Source: Bacteroides sp. MSB163
GTDB lineage: Bacteria > Bacteroidota > Bacteroidia > Bacteroidales > Bacteroidaceae
Reading direction: 5' to 3'
NCBI RefSeq assembly: GCF_036416795.1
Contig: NZ_CP143867.1
Coordinates: 248,001 to 312,000, forward strand
Length of the DNA stretch: 64,000 nt
The first letter of the stretch is position 1. Each line of letters begins with the position of its first letter. The notes below the pieces were generated by a model that ran no database searches, was not told where the DNA came from, and saw nothing but the letters and a program-made list of their open reading frames with translations. Positions 8,730-16,557 of the stretch are shown piece by piece. The position numbers and the translations under genes are program-made.

Positions 8730-9391
8730 GAATCCAACAAAGCAGCGGCTATTTTCAAATCAAAGGGAGTCGTAATTTTAATGTTTTCCCGATTACCTGC
8801 CGCGAGGTATACAGATACTCCCATCGCTTCCACTACCGAAGCGTCGTCCGTAAAGAAAGAAGTATAAGGTTGTTCATAGGCCTGTTTCAGTAAATCGGCA
8901 TCAAACACCTGGGGAGTCTGTACCAATTTATACTCATCCCGGCTGACGGTCACGCTTTCTTCTCCTTTGAGATGGCGTACAGTCTCCACCACATCTATCA
9001 CGGGAATCACCGCCTTTTTTTCAGCCGCCAATTCATAACAACGGGCTATAACTTCCCGGGAAACAAACGGACGTACCCCATCATGAACACCAACCAATCC
9101 CGAAGTGGTTACGTGAGCCAATCCGTTCTTTACCGAATGGAAGCGGGTTTCACCTCCGTCCGCCACTGTATGCGGCAAAGAAAAAGAATGCTCCGCACAT
9201 AGCTCTGTCCAATAAGACTGCTGGCTATGCGGGAGCACTAATATTATATGTATCTCCGGATTGTAGGCATAAAAGGCTTCCAAAGTACGCATCAGAACAG
9301 GTTTTCCACCTATAGGCAGAAACTGTTTGGGAAGTTCGCCTCCCATGCGCAACCCTTTACCACCGGCAACTATCAGAGCATACTGAACCAT
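8717..9391 (-). CDS. ispD: 2-C-methyl-D-erythritol 4-phosphate cytidylyltransferase
   Basis: Transfers CMP from CTP to MEP in the non-mevalonate isoprenoid pathway. The 224-residue protein begins with the nucleotide-binding signature IVAGGKGLRMGGELPKQF and continues with GGKPVLMRTLEAF, VHDGVRPFV, VVETV and QTPQVFD, all expected for IspD. The C-terminus has FTDDASVVEAMG and ENIKITTPFDL. It starts 3 bp after the DJ-1/PfpI gene and overlaps recG, so the three are coupled. Identity is secure. Confidence 0.96.
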   Translation of the reverse strand: MVQYALIVAGGKGLRMGGELPKQFLPIGGKPVLMRTLEAFYAYNPEIHIILVLPHSQQSYWTELCAEHSFSLPHTVADGGETRFHSVKNGLAHVTTSGLVGVHDGVRPFVSREVIARCYELAAEKKAVIPVIDVVETVRHLKGEESVTVSRDEYKLVQTPQVFDADLLKQAYEQPYTSFFTDDASVVEAMGVSVYLAAGNRENIKITTPFDLKIAAALLDSCLI

Positions 9392-9394
9392 AAA

Positions 9395-9943
9395 TCAATT
9401 AACACACATTGCCTCTTTCAATTCCTGAACTTTCTCTTTTCCAAGCATCATATCTACAACCGTCAGAGCAAATTCCATCGCAGCACCCGGTCCTTTTCCG
9501 GTAATGATGTTACCGTCTCTTTCCACCGGAGCACCTGTACATTCAGCACCTTCCAGGTATTGTTCGAAGCCGGGATAGCAAGTTGCCTTGCGGCCTTTCA
9601 ACAAGCCAAGCTTACCCAATATCATAGGAGCGGCACAAATGGCAGCAATCGGTTTATTCTTTTCAGCAAAATCCAAGACCAGTTTCCGAAGTTCCGGGCA
9701 CTTCTCCAAAGTAGCTGCTCCGGGCATTCCACCGGGTAAAAGAACTAAATCTGCGTCATAGAAATCACAGTTCACTACATTCTTATCGCAAAGCACCGGT
9801 ACATCATGTGCACCTGTTACTATCTCATCGGGAGTCACCGTTATCATTTCCACGTTCAGCCCTGCACGTCTCATTACATCCACAGAGGTGAAAGCTTCCA
9901 CTTCTTCAAATCCGTCTGCAAAAAAAACATAAACTGTACCCAT
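9395..9943 (-). CDS. DJ-1/PfpI family protein (YajL/DJ-1-like)
   Basis: A 182-residue single-domain protein of the DJ-1/PfpI superfamily. It carries the conserved glutamate in DGFEEVEAFTSVD (residues about 10-22), LLPGGMPGAATLE, and the nucleophile elbow AAICAAPMILG with the reactive cysteine. In relatives this cysteine serves redox sensing, chaperone or disputed deglycase functions. It lies between tonB and ispD with short gaps. The exact function cannot be read from sequence. Confidence 0.88.
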   Translation of the reverse strand: MGTVYVFFADGFEEVEAFTSVDVMRRAGLNVEMITVTPDEIVTGAHDVPVLCDKNVVNCDFYDADLVLLPGGMPGAATLEKCPELRKLVLDFAEKNKPIAAICAAPMILGKLGLLKGRKATCYPGFEQYLEGAECTGAPVERDGNIITGKGPGAAMEFALTVVDMMLGKEKVQELKEAMCVN

Positions 9944-9957
9944 AATTGTTCTCCTTA

Positions 9958-10791
9958 TTATTTTAGTTTAAAGTAATATGTTATCGTTCCTGTCTGGTTA
10001 TTCAGACCGCTTACAGCATTGAAGCGCGCTTTCTTAGCAGCATCTTCAGCCGCCTTCCGCAAGGCAGAATTTATGGTATTGGTCTTCCGGTCAATACTGG
10101 TAGCAATAACATGTCCTGCGGGATTTACAGTAATAGAAACCACCACAATCCCTTCATCCTGCACATTATATGCCGGACGCGGCAAACCTCCTTGTCCTAT
10201 AGAACGTCCGCCGAGGTCAAAAGTTCCATAACCTCCCGTTCCGCTCGACGCGCCTTCCGGCGCATTTCCGGTGGGACTTCCCTGAATACCTGTTCCCTCA
10301 GTCGTACCTTTGCTTCCCATTTGTGCTCCTTTTCCGAAGGCACCTGCCACCCTCTTACGGGCCGCCTCTTCCGCCTCCCTGCGTTCCCGCTCGGCTTTAG
10401 CTTCCGCCAACTTCCGGGCTTCTTCCGCTTTCTCGGCTTCCGTCTTCTCCGGTTTTTCCGGCTTCTTCTTTACTTCTTCCTTTTTAGGTTCTGCTTTGGG
10501 CTTGATAACAACGGTTTCTTCATCCTCCTGTGTAAGCATCTCCTGCTCTACCGTTTCCTGCACTTTAGGGGCAACGGTCTCAGGCATCACATCCACTTTC
10601 ACCAGGGAGGGATCAGCACTTCCAAATGCATTGGGCACTTCACCCAGCATTACCGGCATACCGTCTTCATCCTGCTGCTCCGGCAAAGCGAAGCCCACCA
10701 GTATCAACAGGAGAATGAACGCTACATGTACCAGTAGCGCACCTACCATTCCTATATATTTGCCTTTCTTCTTCGGATCCACCATTGCCAT
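9958..10791 (-). CDS. tonB: TonB-family energy transducer
   Basis: Couples inner-membrane proton motive force to outer-membrane transporters together with ExbB/ExbD. The 277-residue protein has a short cytoplasmic head (VDPKKKGKYIG), one membrane helix (about 15-35), then an acidic and Lys/Glu-Pro-rich periplasmic spacer. A Gly/Ser-rich stretch with GTGGYGTFDLGGRS follows, then a short TonB-type C-terminal domain (VVVSITVNPAGHVIAT to YYFKLK). The layout also fits TolA/AglT-like TonB variants. It is directly downstream of exbD. The system is likely one of several in the genome. Confidence 0.85.
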   Translation of the reverse strand: MAMVDPKKKGKYIGMVGALLVHVAFILLLILVGFALPEQQDEDGMPVMLGEVPNAFGSADPSLVKVDVMPETVAPKVQETVEQEMLTQEDEETVVIKPKAEPKKEEVKKKPEKPEKTEAEKAEEARKLAEAKAERERREAEEAARKRVAGAFGKGAQMGSKGTTEGTGIQGSPTGNAPEGASSGTGGYGTFDLGGRSIGQGGLPRPAYNVQDEGIVVVSITVNPAGHVIATSIDRKTNTINSALRKAAEDAAKKARFNAVSGLNNQTGTITYYFKLK

Positions 10792-10835
10792 TTACTATTT
10801 AACCATTTACAATGTACAATTTACCCATCGTACAT

Positions 10836-11249
10836 TTATTTTCCTTCAGGCGGGCGTGTAGCCAACACCATCTTGAACTTATTCTCATTGGCAATATTCA
10901 GCACTTTCACAATTTCCCTATAAGGCACAGCTTCATCAGCATAAAGCGCCACATACATTTCCGGTTCTTTCGCAGCGCACGATTGCAGGAAAGGAGTCAA
11001 TTCTTCCAAAGAAATCGCCTGCTCCTTATCATTTCCAAACGCCGCATAAAAATTCAGGTCCTTATCGATAATAACCCGCGTCAAAGGCTTAGCCGACGTC
11101 TGCTGTTTTCCCTGCGGAAGCAACACCTTGATAGCGTTCGGCGAAACAACCGTAGACGTGATCATAAAAAAGATCAGCAACAGGAAGATGACGTCCGTCA
11201 TGGATGCCATACTGAAATTGGGCGATATTTTAGCTCTACGTTGTAGCAC
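10836..11249 (-). CDS. exbD: ExbD/TolR-family biopolymer transport protein
   Basis: Single-span component of the ExbB-ExbD-TonB motor. The 137-residue protein has a helix at about 15-37 (MTDVIFLLLIFFMITST) that contains the conserved aspartate needed for proton coupling, followed by a periplasmic ExbD domain ending in a KFKMVLATRPPEG-type tail. It lies 36 bp after exbB and 44 bp before tonB; both gaps carry the AT-rich, degenerate repeats seen elsewhere in the window. Confidence 0.92.
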   Translation of the reverse strand: MLQRRAKISPNFSMASMTDVIFLLLIFFMITSTVVSPNAIKVLLPQGKQQTSAKPLTRVIIDKDLNFYAAFGNDKEQAISLEELTPFLQSCAAKEPEMYVALYADEAVPYREIVKVLNIANENKFKMVLATRPPEGK

Positions 11250-11285
11250 GCTTAGTTCAATTATTAATTACTAATTATTAATTAC

Positions 11286-12005
11286 TTAGGAAGCGGGTTC
11301 ATTCAAGAGGTCCATGAATGCCATGGTTTTAGCCTCCATCTTATTCACCACGCCGTCTACCAGAGTCACGAGATAGTTATAGGCAAACATCGCAATAATA
11401 CCCACTATCAAACCACCTACCGTAGTGATCATAGCTTCGTAGATACCGCCCGAGAGTAATGTGATATCGATATTGTTACCTGCATTGGCCATTTCGTAGA
11501 AAGCACGCACCATACCGGTCACTGTACCGAGGAACCCAATCATCGGCGCACCTCCGGAAATGGTTGCCATAATCGTCAATCCTTTTTCCAGTTTCGCTAC
11601 CTCAATGTTTCCCACATTCTCAATGGCAGCCTGCACATCATTCACCGGACGTCCCAAACGGCTGATACCTTTCTCAATCATACGGGCAGCCGGAGTATTT
11701 ACGCTGCGGCAATAGGCTATGGCAGCTTTTATTTCTCCATCCAGAATATAATCCTTTATCTTATCCATGAACATCGGGTCCTCTTTGCCGGCTTTTCTGA
11801 TCACATAGTTGCGTTCGAACAAGATGTAGAAACAAAGAATGGACAGCAGTCCAAGAACGATCATAATCCAACCACCCTTGACAGCCATGCTCCATAAGTT
11901 CATCTCTTCAGGACCAGCTACCGGAGTTAATACCGGATTGGCGCCCGCAATAGAATCGGTCAGCGCCGGAGCCACTTGGGCTAATAACAACATTGCATTC
12001 ATCAA
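11286..12005 (-). CDS. exbB: MotA/TolQ/ExbB proton channel family protein
   Basis: Three-span proton channel subunit of the TonB energising complex. The 239-residue protein has a hydrophobic N-terminus, a first helix near 40-65 (GGWIMIVLGLLSILCFYILF), a cytoplasmic loop (GISRLGRPVNDVQAAIEN), and two conserved helices with GGAPMIGFLGTVTGMVRAF and GGLIVGIIAMFAYNYLV. The first 4 bp overlap the pdxJ stop (ATGA type), indicating coupling to pdxJ. Assigned to ExbB rather than MotA because exbD and tonB follow. Confidence 0.93.
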   Translation of the reverse strand: MMNAMLLLAQVAPALTDSIAGANPVLTPVAGPEEMNLWSMAVKGGWIMIVLGLLSILCFYILFERNYVIRKAGKEDPMFMDKIKDYILDGEIKAAIAYCRSVNTPAARMIEKGISRLGRPVNDVQAAIENVGNIEVAKLEKGLTIMATISGGAPMIGFLGTVTGMVRAFYEMANAGNNIDITLLSGGIYEAMITTVGGLIVGIIAMFAYNYLVTLVDGVVNKMEAKTMAFMDLLNEPAS

Positions 12006-12715
12006 CGAAGACAGTTTTTATATTCCTGAATGGTACGTTCCAGTCCCAGATACAGAGCATCGCTTATCAGCGAGTGTCCGATAGAGACTTCATCCATCCA
12101 TGGAATGTTTTGATATAAATAATTCAGATTCACCAAACTCAGGTCATGTCCGGCATTCAGACCCAGCCCCAGACTACGTGCCACTTTGGCTGCCTCTACA
12201 AAAGGAGCAACGGCGGCTTCCTTATTCTGCGGATAAGCGGTCGCATAGGGTTCGGTATAGAGTTCCACCCGGTCGGCACCAGCCTTGGCAGCATACTCTA
12301 TCATCTCCACATCCGTCGATACAAATACGGAAGTACGGATGCCTGCATCATTAAATGTTTCGAGTACTTCAGTCAGAAATTCCAGATTCTGCTTGGTATC
12401 CCAGCCTGCATTCGAAGTCAGCTGAGTCGGACTATCCGGAACCAGAGTAACCTGATGCGGCTTCACTTTCAATACCAGATCAATAAATTCGGGGGCAGGA
12501 TATCCTTCGATATTAAATTCAGTACGAAGCAACGGGCGAAGATCATACACATCCCTCTGGCGTATATGACGTTCATCAGGGCGTGGATGTACGGTAATTC
12601 CTTCCGCACCAAAGCTTTCACAATCCAGTGCTACTTTCACCACATTAGGGACATTCCCTCCACGCGCATTACGCAGCGTCGCAATCTTGTTTATGTTTAC
12701 ACTTAATCTAGTCAT
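12002..12715 (-). CDS. pdxJ: Pyridoxine 5'-phosphate synthase
   Basis: Condenses 1-deoxy-D-xylulose 5-phosphate with aminoacetone 3-phosphate to form pyridoxine 5'-phosphate. Motifs include MTRLSVNINKIATLRNARGG at the N-terminus, GITVHPRPDERHI, LVPDSPTQLTSNAGWD, VELYTEPYA and GLGLNAGHDLSL. The frame is open up to 12790, but the ATG at 12715 is chosen: homologues begin there and a -7 promoter element lies at 12737-12744, inside the longer reading. This gives 237 residues, the usual length. First gene of the operon running to recG. Confidence 0.96.
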   Translation of the reverse strand: MTRLSVNINKIATLRNARGGNVPNVVKVALDCESFGAEGITVHPRPDERHIRQRDVYDLRPLLRTEFNIEGYPAPEFIDLVLKVKPHQVTLVPDSPTQLTSNAGWDTKQNLEFLTEVLETFNDAGIRTSVFVSTDVEMIEYAAKAGADRVELYTEPYATAYPQNKEAAVAPFVEAAKVARSLGLGLNAGHDLSLVNLNYLYQNIPWMDEVSIGHSLISDALYLGLERTIQEYKNCLR

Positions 12716-12736
12716 AATTCGGATCATAGTTTGCCG

Positions 12737-12744
12737 CAAATGTA
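12737..12744 (-). promoter_or_regulatory. -7 element for the pdxJ-recG operon
   Basis: TACATTTG on the minus strand, a perfect TAnnTTTG match, 21 bp before the pdxJ ATG. It decides against the longer pdxJ start. No clear -33 TTTG. Confidence 0.55.
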
Positions 12745-12819
12745 CAAATAATAGCGATACATTGGCAGCGTTCTGAGAAAAAAACACCATATTTGCATTT
12801 CATTAAGAAAGTACAGACG

Positions 12820-13689
12820 ATGAAATTTGCCATATTTGGAAATACTTACCAAGCCAAAAAATCAACACATGCGGAAACTTTATTCCGCTTGTTGGAGCGG
12901 CGTAATGCCCAGCTTTGCATTTGCAGGGAGTTCTATAACTTCCTGACTTCCGACCTGCACATGACTATCGCTTCCGCCGAACTCTTTGACGGAGACGATT
13001 TTACAGCAGATATGGTCATCAGTATCGGGGGCGACGGTACGTTCCTGAAAGCAGCCAGTCGGGTAGGCAAAAAAAATATCCCCATTCTGGGCATCAATAC
13101 CGGCCGCCTCGGTTTCCTGGCAGACATTTCTCCGGAAGAGATGGAAGAGACTTTCGATGAGATTTATAATAACCACTACAAGGTGGAAGAACGTAGCGTG
13201 TTGCAATTACATTGTGATGATAAAAAATTGATGGAATCGCCTTATGCACTCAATGAAATTGCAGTATTGAAACGCGATAGTTCTTCAATGATCAGCATTC
13301 ATACTGCTATCAATGGTGCCCATCTCACCACTTATCAGGCGGACGGGTTGGTGGTATCCACCCCTACCGGTTCCACGGCTTATTCGCTGAGTGTCGGTGG
13401 TCCGGTTATCGTGCCTCATAGCAAAACGATTGCTATCACTCCGGTAGCTCCGCATAGTTTGAATGTCCGTCCCATCGTTATTTGCGATGATTGGGAAATC
13501 ACCCTTGACGTAGAAAGCCGCAGCCACAGTTTTCTGGTTGCCATCGACGGTCGTAGTGAATCCTGCAAAGAAACAACCCGTCTGCGAATCTCACGGGCTG
13601 ATTACAGCATTAAGGTAATCAAACGCTTCAACCATGTGTTCTTTGATACGCTTCGCAATAAGCTGATGTGGGGAGCGGATGTAAGATAA
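12820..13689 (+). CDS. nadK: NAD kinase
   Basis: Phosphorylates NAD to NADP. The 289-residue protein (start MKFAIFGNTYQ at 12820, not the earlier ATG at 12793) has the GGDGTFL nucleotide motif, INTGRLGFLAD, the NE-[IV]A box (ALNEIAVLKRDSSSMI), and the DGLVVSTPTGSTAYSLSVGGP signature split over about residues 166-187. It is divergent from pdxJ and ends in a bidirectional hairpin. Identity is secure. Confidence 0.97.
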   Translation: MKFAIFGNTYQAKKSTHAETLFRLLERRNAQLCICREFYNFLTSDLHMTIASAELFDGDDFTADMVISIGGDGTFLKAASRVGKKNIPILGINTGRLGFLADISPEEMEETFDEIYNNHYKVEERSVLQLHCDDKKLMESPYALNEIAVLKRDSSSMISIHTAINGAHLTTYQADGLVVSTPTGSTAYSLSVGGPVIVPHSKTIAITPVAPHSLNVRPIVICDDWEITLDVESRSHSFLVAIDGRSESCKETTRLRISRADYSIKVIKRFNHVFFDTLRNKLMWGADVR

Positions 13690-13696
13690 AAAAAAG

Positions 13697-13733
13697 AGCC
13701 GTTACCCGGACTTCAACTTCTCGGATAACGGCT
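13697..13733. terminator. Bidirectional hairpin terminator, nadK / smalltalk
   Basis: AGCCGTTA (13697-13704) and the following CCCGGA pair with TCGGATAACGGCT (13721-13733). An A8 run precedes the stem and a T/C-rich run follows, so the stem can terminate from both sides. It sits in a convergent junction. Confidence 0.8.
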
Positions 13734-13755
13734 TCTCTTCGTCTATCAACTATAC

Positions 13756-13872
13756 TTAAAATGTCATAGCCTGCCCTCCAATCACACCTGCGATGGCAGT
13801 AGCAACAGCAATAATCACTTTTAAAATCACCTTCCAATTCGTTTTCTTCATAGCGATTTTCTTGATTTTCAT
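13756..13872 (-). CDS. Smalltalk protein (38-residue membrane peptide)
   Basis: A very short reading frame giving MKIKKIAMKKTNWKV and then a hydrophobic helix (ILKVIIAVATAIAGVIGG) ending QAMTF. Peptides with the MKKTNWK head and this helix are annotated as smalltalk proteins in Bacteroides, usually next to a HU-like gene and a peptidoglycan amidase or muramidase gene. Here it follows the HU-like gene by 26 bp on the same strand. The start may instead be the internal ATG of MKKTNW at 13851. Function unknown; single-span membrane insertion is likely. Confidence 0.85.
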   Translation of the reverse strand: MKIKKIAMKKTNWKVILKVIIAVATAIAGVIGGQAMTF

Positions 13873-13898
13873 TCTCAACTCCTATTTTTTAGTTCTTC

Positions 13899-14408
13899 TT
13901 ATCCGAGCGGATTCTCATCCAGTCCTCCGCCACCTGAGTTACCACCCGAACCACTGTCTGATCCGCCTCCCGTAGGAACATTTAATAACTCTTTCAGATA
14001 ATCGTCCAAACTAACCAGATCCAGTTTCTCACCGACACGAGTAGCGGCCTTGTTTATCTTTAACTCTTTATTAGCCTGAAAGCAAATACGAACACTGCCT
14101 ACACTCTTGGCAGTTACATCTTCAGCCTTATCTTCTCCTTTCGATTTGGCGGCCAGCATAAACACACCCAACCCCGCAATATTCACCGTCTTGCCTTCCA
14201 GCAACTGCTCTTTCAACTTTTCCACGAAATTCTGCATAGTACTCCGGATATCACCGATAGAAAGCGAGGAACGATCCTGCATCTTCTGCGCAATGAAATC
14301 CAAGTTCACACTCTGTCCTAATGTCACTAACTGCGGAAAATACTTTTTGGGAGAATTCTCAACCCGAGGATCGGACGGTCTCTCCACCGTTCTAAAAATT
14401 ACGCTCAT
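13899..14408 (-). CDS. HU-like (DNABII-related) DNA-binding protein
   Basis: A 169-residue protein of the Bacteroides-expanded HU/IHF-related group. Residues about 1-125 carry the HU-type core, including SLSIGDIRSTMQNFVEKLKEQLLEG and NIAGLGVFMLAAKSKG. A Gly/Ser-rich tail (VPTGGGSDSGSGGNSGGGG) is typical of this variant. These proteins bind DNA non-specifically and probably shape the nucleoid or act locally. It pairs with the smalltalk gene. The ATPase upstream on the same strand ends 168 bp away, so this gene probably has its own promoter. Confidence 0.88.
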   Translation of the reverse strand: MSVIFRTVERPSDPRVENSPKKYFPQLVTLGQSVNLDFIAQKMQDRSSLSIGDIRSTMQNFVEKLKEQLLEGKTVNIAGLGVFMLAAKSKGEDKAEDVTAKSVGSVRICFQANKELKINKAATRVGEKLDLVSLDDYLKELLNVPTGGGSDSGSGGNSGGGGLDENPLG

Positions 14409-14469
14409 ACCTTTTTCATTTAGAGATTTAAATTCTATTTTAATTCACTCGTTTCGTTGATCAACGATG

Positions 14470-14477
14470 CAAAGGTG
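14470..14477 (-). promoter_or_regulatory. Possible -7 element for the HU-like gene
   Basis: Minus strand reads CACCTTTG, matching TAnnTTTG at all fixed positions but the first, 61 bp before the ATG. The flanking GTTGATCAAC is an inverted repeat (14456-14465). Weak evidence. Confidence 0.35.
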
Positions 14478-14576
14478 AGGATAAAATCTTAAATGAGAAG
14501 AAGAAAAAAGCATGTCAACGACGGTTTTTCTGAGAAAAGTTATAAACGCGTATAAAACAGAGATTTATGTACTCAT

Positions 14577-15818
14577 TCATTTTCCTATTCTATCCACTAA
14601 TATACCCGGCGTCAGATGTACTCCCTTATATTCCGTATCCAGATTAATATTAGCTATATAACGTAACTTAATTTTTTCATCATCAGCAAAATTAACCAAC
14701 GAAGGAATACTTACGGGATTCTGCAAACGTTTAAACTTGCATTCCACAGCCAACTTTCTCATAGGACCATCCAACACAAAGTCCACTTCCGTACCACTTT
14801 GTGTACGATAAAAGTAAATTGTATCCGACGCCTGTCTATTTCTCCAAAGTTCTAACAGCACATAATTCTCAAACAAGGCACCATTATCAGTTCGGAATGC
14901 TATCTCATTGAAGCTATTATAAATGATATTACGCAATCCTAAATCACAAAAGTAGACTTTATTCATTTTACCAATAACCTTACGCTTATTGGTAAAATAA
15001 GGTTCTATCAGTTTTATGATATACATCTTCTGGAGTAAATAGATGTATTCTTCGCATCGTGCATATGGTAAGCCACTTTCACGGCTCAAATCATTTACAT
15101 TTACAAGATTCCCTATCTGCACAGCTAATAAACGAAGCAGTTTATTAAAGCTGACAAAATGCTCATTGGCAATATAGTGCCGTACATCATTCAGCAGGTA
15201 AGTCTGATAAATGTCATTCAGCAATTCCACCTTTTCTTGCGGATTCTCGGTCAAAGCGGTGCGCGGAAGTCCGCCATAAATCAAGTACTCTTCATAGACC
15301 TGTTGCAAAGGAGCCACTAAAGCATCGTCATTCCCATCTTTCAATTCTTGTTGCAGGCGCCAAAGCTTTTCATCTTTAAACAACAGATATTCAGAAAAAG
15401 AGAGTGAAAGAACTTCTATCACACGTACACGTCCCGCCAAAGATTCTTCGATATTTTGAAGGATATCCAGACTTGAACTACCAGAACAAAGAATACGCAA
15501 ATTATCATATTTATCAGTCAGCAGTTTCAACATAGTAGAAACTCCCTGTATAAACTGAAATTCGTCAAGCAGTAACAAGCCATTTAATTCTGCATTCAGA
15601 TAAATTTTCAAATACTGCTCAATAGTACTGAACTGTTGGAAACGTGCGGCCACTTCCACATCTTGCCCATTCAGGAACAAAACATTACGAAAGTTTTTCG
15701 TAGGATATGCTTTCATTATAGATGTCTTCCCCACCTGCCGGGCACCTATCAACACTACAATCGGCACTAATCTAAATGCCGATTGAATTTTCTCTTTATA
15801 ACTATTTCTTGCTATCAT
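14577..15818 (-). CDS. AAA_14/DUF4143 ATPase (left flank of the capsule locus)
   Basis: A 413-residue ATPase. The N-terminal AAA_14 domain has a P-loop in LIGARQVGKTSIM and a Walker B LLLDEFQFI. The C-terminal DUF4143 domain has a nuclease-like core around FLRTQSGTEVDFVL-type residues (here FYRTQSGTEVDFVLDG followed by VECKF). The D..E..K pattern matches the PD-(D/E)xK fold suggested for DUF4143. The start is placed at 15818 (MIARNSYKEK) because a promoter-like element lies upstream of it. Such ATPases are common and variable in Bacteroides; their role is not established. A second, divergent copy lies at 45377. Confidence 0.85.
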   Translation of the reverse strand: MIARNSYKEKIQSAFRLVPIVVLIGARQVGKTSIMKAYPTKNFRNVLFLNGQDVEVAARFQQFSTIEQYLKIYLNAELNGLLLLDEFQFIQGVSTMLKLLTDKYDNLRILCSGSSSLDILQNIEESLAGRVRVIEVLSLSFSEYLLFKDEKLWRLQQELKDGNDDALVAPLQQVYEEYLIYGGLPRTALTENPQEKVELLNDIYQTYLLNDVRHYIANEHFVSFNKLLRLLAVQIGNLVNVNDLSRESGLPYARCEEYIYLLQKMYIIKLIEPYFTNKRKVIGKMNKVYFCDLGLRNIIYNSFNEIAFRTDNGALFENYVLLELWRNRQASDTIYFYRTQSGTEVDFVLDGPMRKLAVECKFKRLQNPVSIPSLVNFADDEKIKLRYIANINLDTEYKGVHLTPGILVDRIGK

Positions 15819-15925
15819 AACAAATTCTTTCCCTGCGAAAATAGTATTTTTTTTGCGTATTACCCAAAAATCCATAGGGAATTTTATTCAATTACTTCAA
15901 AAACATGGAGACTACTTTACGCAAA

Positions 15926-15955
15926 AGCCGCTAGCCGAAAATTCGGACAGCGGCT
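15926..15955. terminator. Strong inverted repeat upstream of the AAA_14 gene
   Basis: AGCCGCT (15926-15932) and CCGAA pair with TTCGG and AGCGGCT (15949-15955). On the minus strand it lies at the 3' end of the muramidase remnant, so it probably was that gene's terminator. No long U-tract follows on either side. Confidence 0.65.
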
Positions 15956-16158
15956 AAATATTTTCATTGCCAGCCATAAGCCTTTCGGGTGAGATTCCCC
16001 TTCTCTTCAATTGATCCCCCCAAATATGTCCTTCAGAAAGGATAGCTGTTTTTCCCGGAGTAAAGAAACCGCTTTTACCACCAATAACCTCCCCGAACTA
16101 ATGCTTGACAAAGGAAGGCAACTTCGTCACCTTCATAACCCAACTTGATTGTTTTCAT
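15954..16158 (-). pseudogene. Degraded N-acetylmuramidase (DUF3380-like) gene
   Basis: No intact gene lies here, but two frames carry recognisable pieces. From the ATG at 16158 one frame reads MKTIKLGYEGDEVAFLC and stops after RGGYWW, like the start of a peptidoglycan-binding domain. The neighbouring frame then reads TPGKTAILSEGHIWGDQL followed by KRRGISPERLMAGNENI and a stop. This matches, from memory, the FEGHIFWRQLKxRGxxP segment of DUF3380 muramidases. Most of the catalytic domain is missing. It suits the HU-smalltalk neighbourhood, where such enzymes usually sit. Confidence is moderate since I could not run an alignment. Confidence 0.6.
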
Positions 16159-16237
16159 AGCACACTATTTTATGTTTCATCTTTCTACAAATCTTTTCCA
16201 TTAAAAACAACAAATTCACAACTTATTATTATCAAAA

Positions 16238-16275
16238 CAGCCGGAACCACTCCTTTTATAGAGCAATCCCGGCTG
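16238..16275 (-). terminator. Terminator at the 3' end of the capsule operon
   Basis: CAGCCGG (16238-16244) pairs with CCGGCTG (16269-16275). On the minus strand the stem is followed by TTTTG. It lies 46 bp after the stop of the last capsule-locus gene. Confidence 0.6.
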
Positions 16276-16320
16276 CCGCCTAAAACAAAGTAACCGCTGT
16301 TACCTGTCACTTTTCTTCTC

Positions 16321-16557
16321 TTAAACCTTCTTCTTACGGACTATTGAAGGTGCTCCTAGTTCCTCCCTTTCCAACACTTCCAGCCATCCGCTTTGCTCCA
16401 GTTCAAACAGAGCAGGATATACTCTTAATTTATCGGCACCGGAGTGTAAAATGATATCATCCACCGAAACTCCATTAGCAAACGCCCCTATGTAGTCAAT
16501 GATACGCTGCGTATCTATTTCTTTATAATTCATATCAATAAGCATTCTTTTCTCCAC
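16321..16557 (-). CDS. Small winged-helix-like protein at the end of the capsule locus
   Basis: A 78-residue protein, of which about residues 10-70 (YKEIDTQRIIDYIGAFANGV, then SVDDIILHSGADKLRVYPAL and FELEQSGWLEVL) form a helix-turn-helix plus wing pattern like the DprA C-terminal domain. Internal methionines at residues 5 and 9 are possible starts. It overlaps the initiating transferase by 23 bp, so it is co-translated with it. A DNA-binding or protein-binding role is plausible; function unknown. Confidence 0.65.
   Translation of the reverse strand: MEKRMLIDMNYKEIDTQRIIDYIGAFANGVSVDDIILHSGADKLRVYPALFELEQSGWLEVLEREELGAPSIVRKKKV

Noticed and set aside
12716..12790. Longer pdxJ reading from 12790
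   Set aside because: The extension contains the -7 promoter element and is absent from the family.
15844..15860. T8 run upstream of the left ATPase as a phase-variable promoter
   Set aside because: The neighbouring -7 match is poor and the spacing to any -33 box is unclear; too weak to claim.
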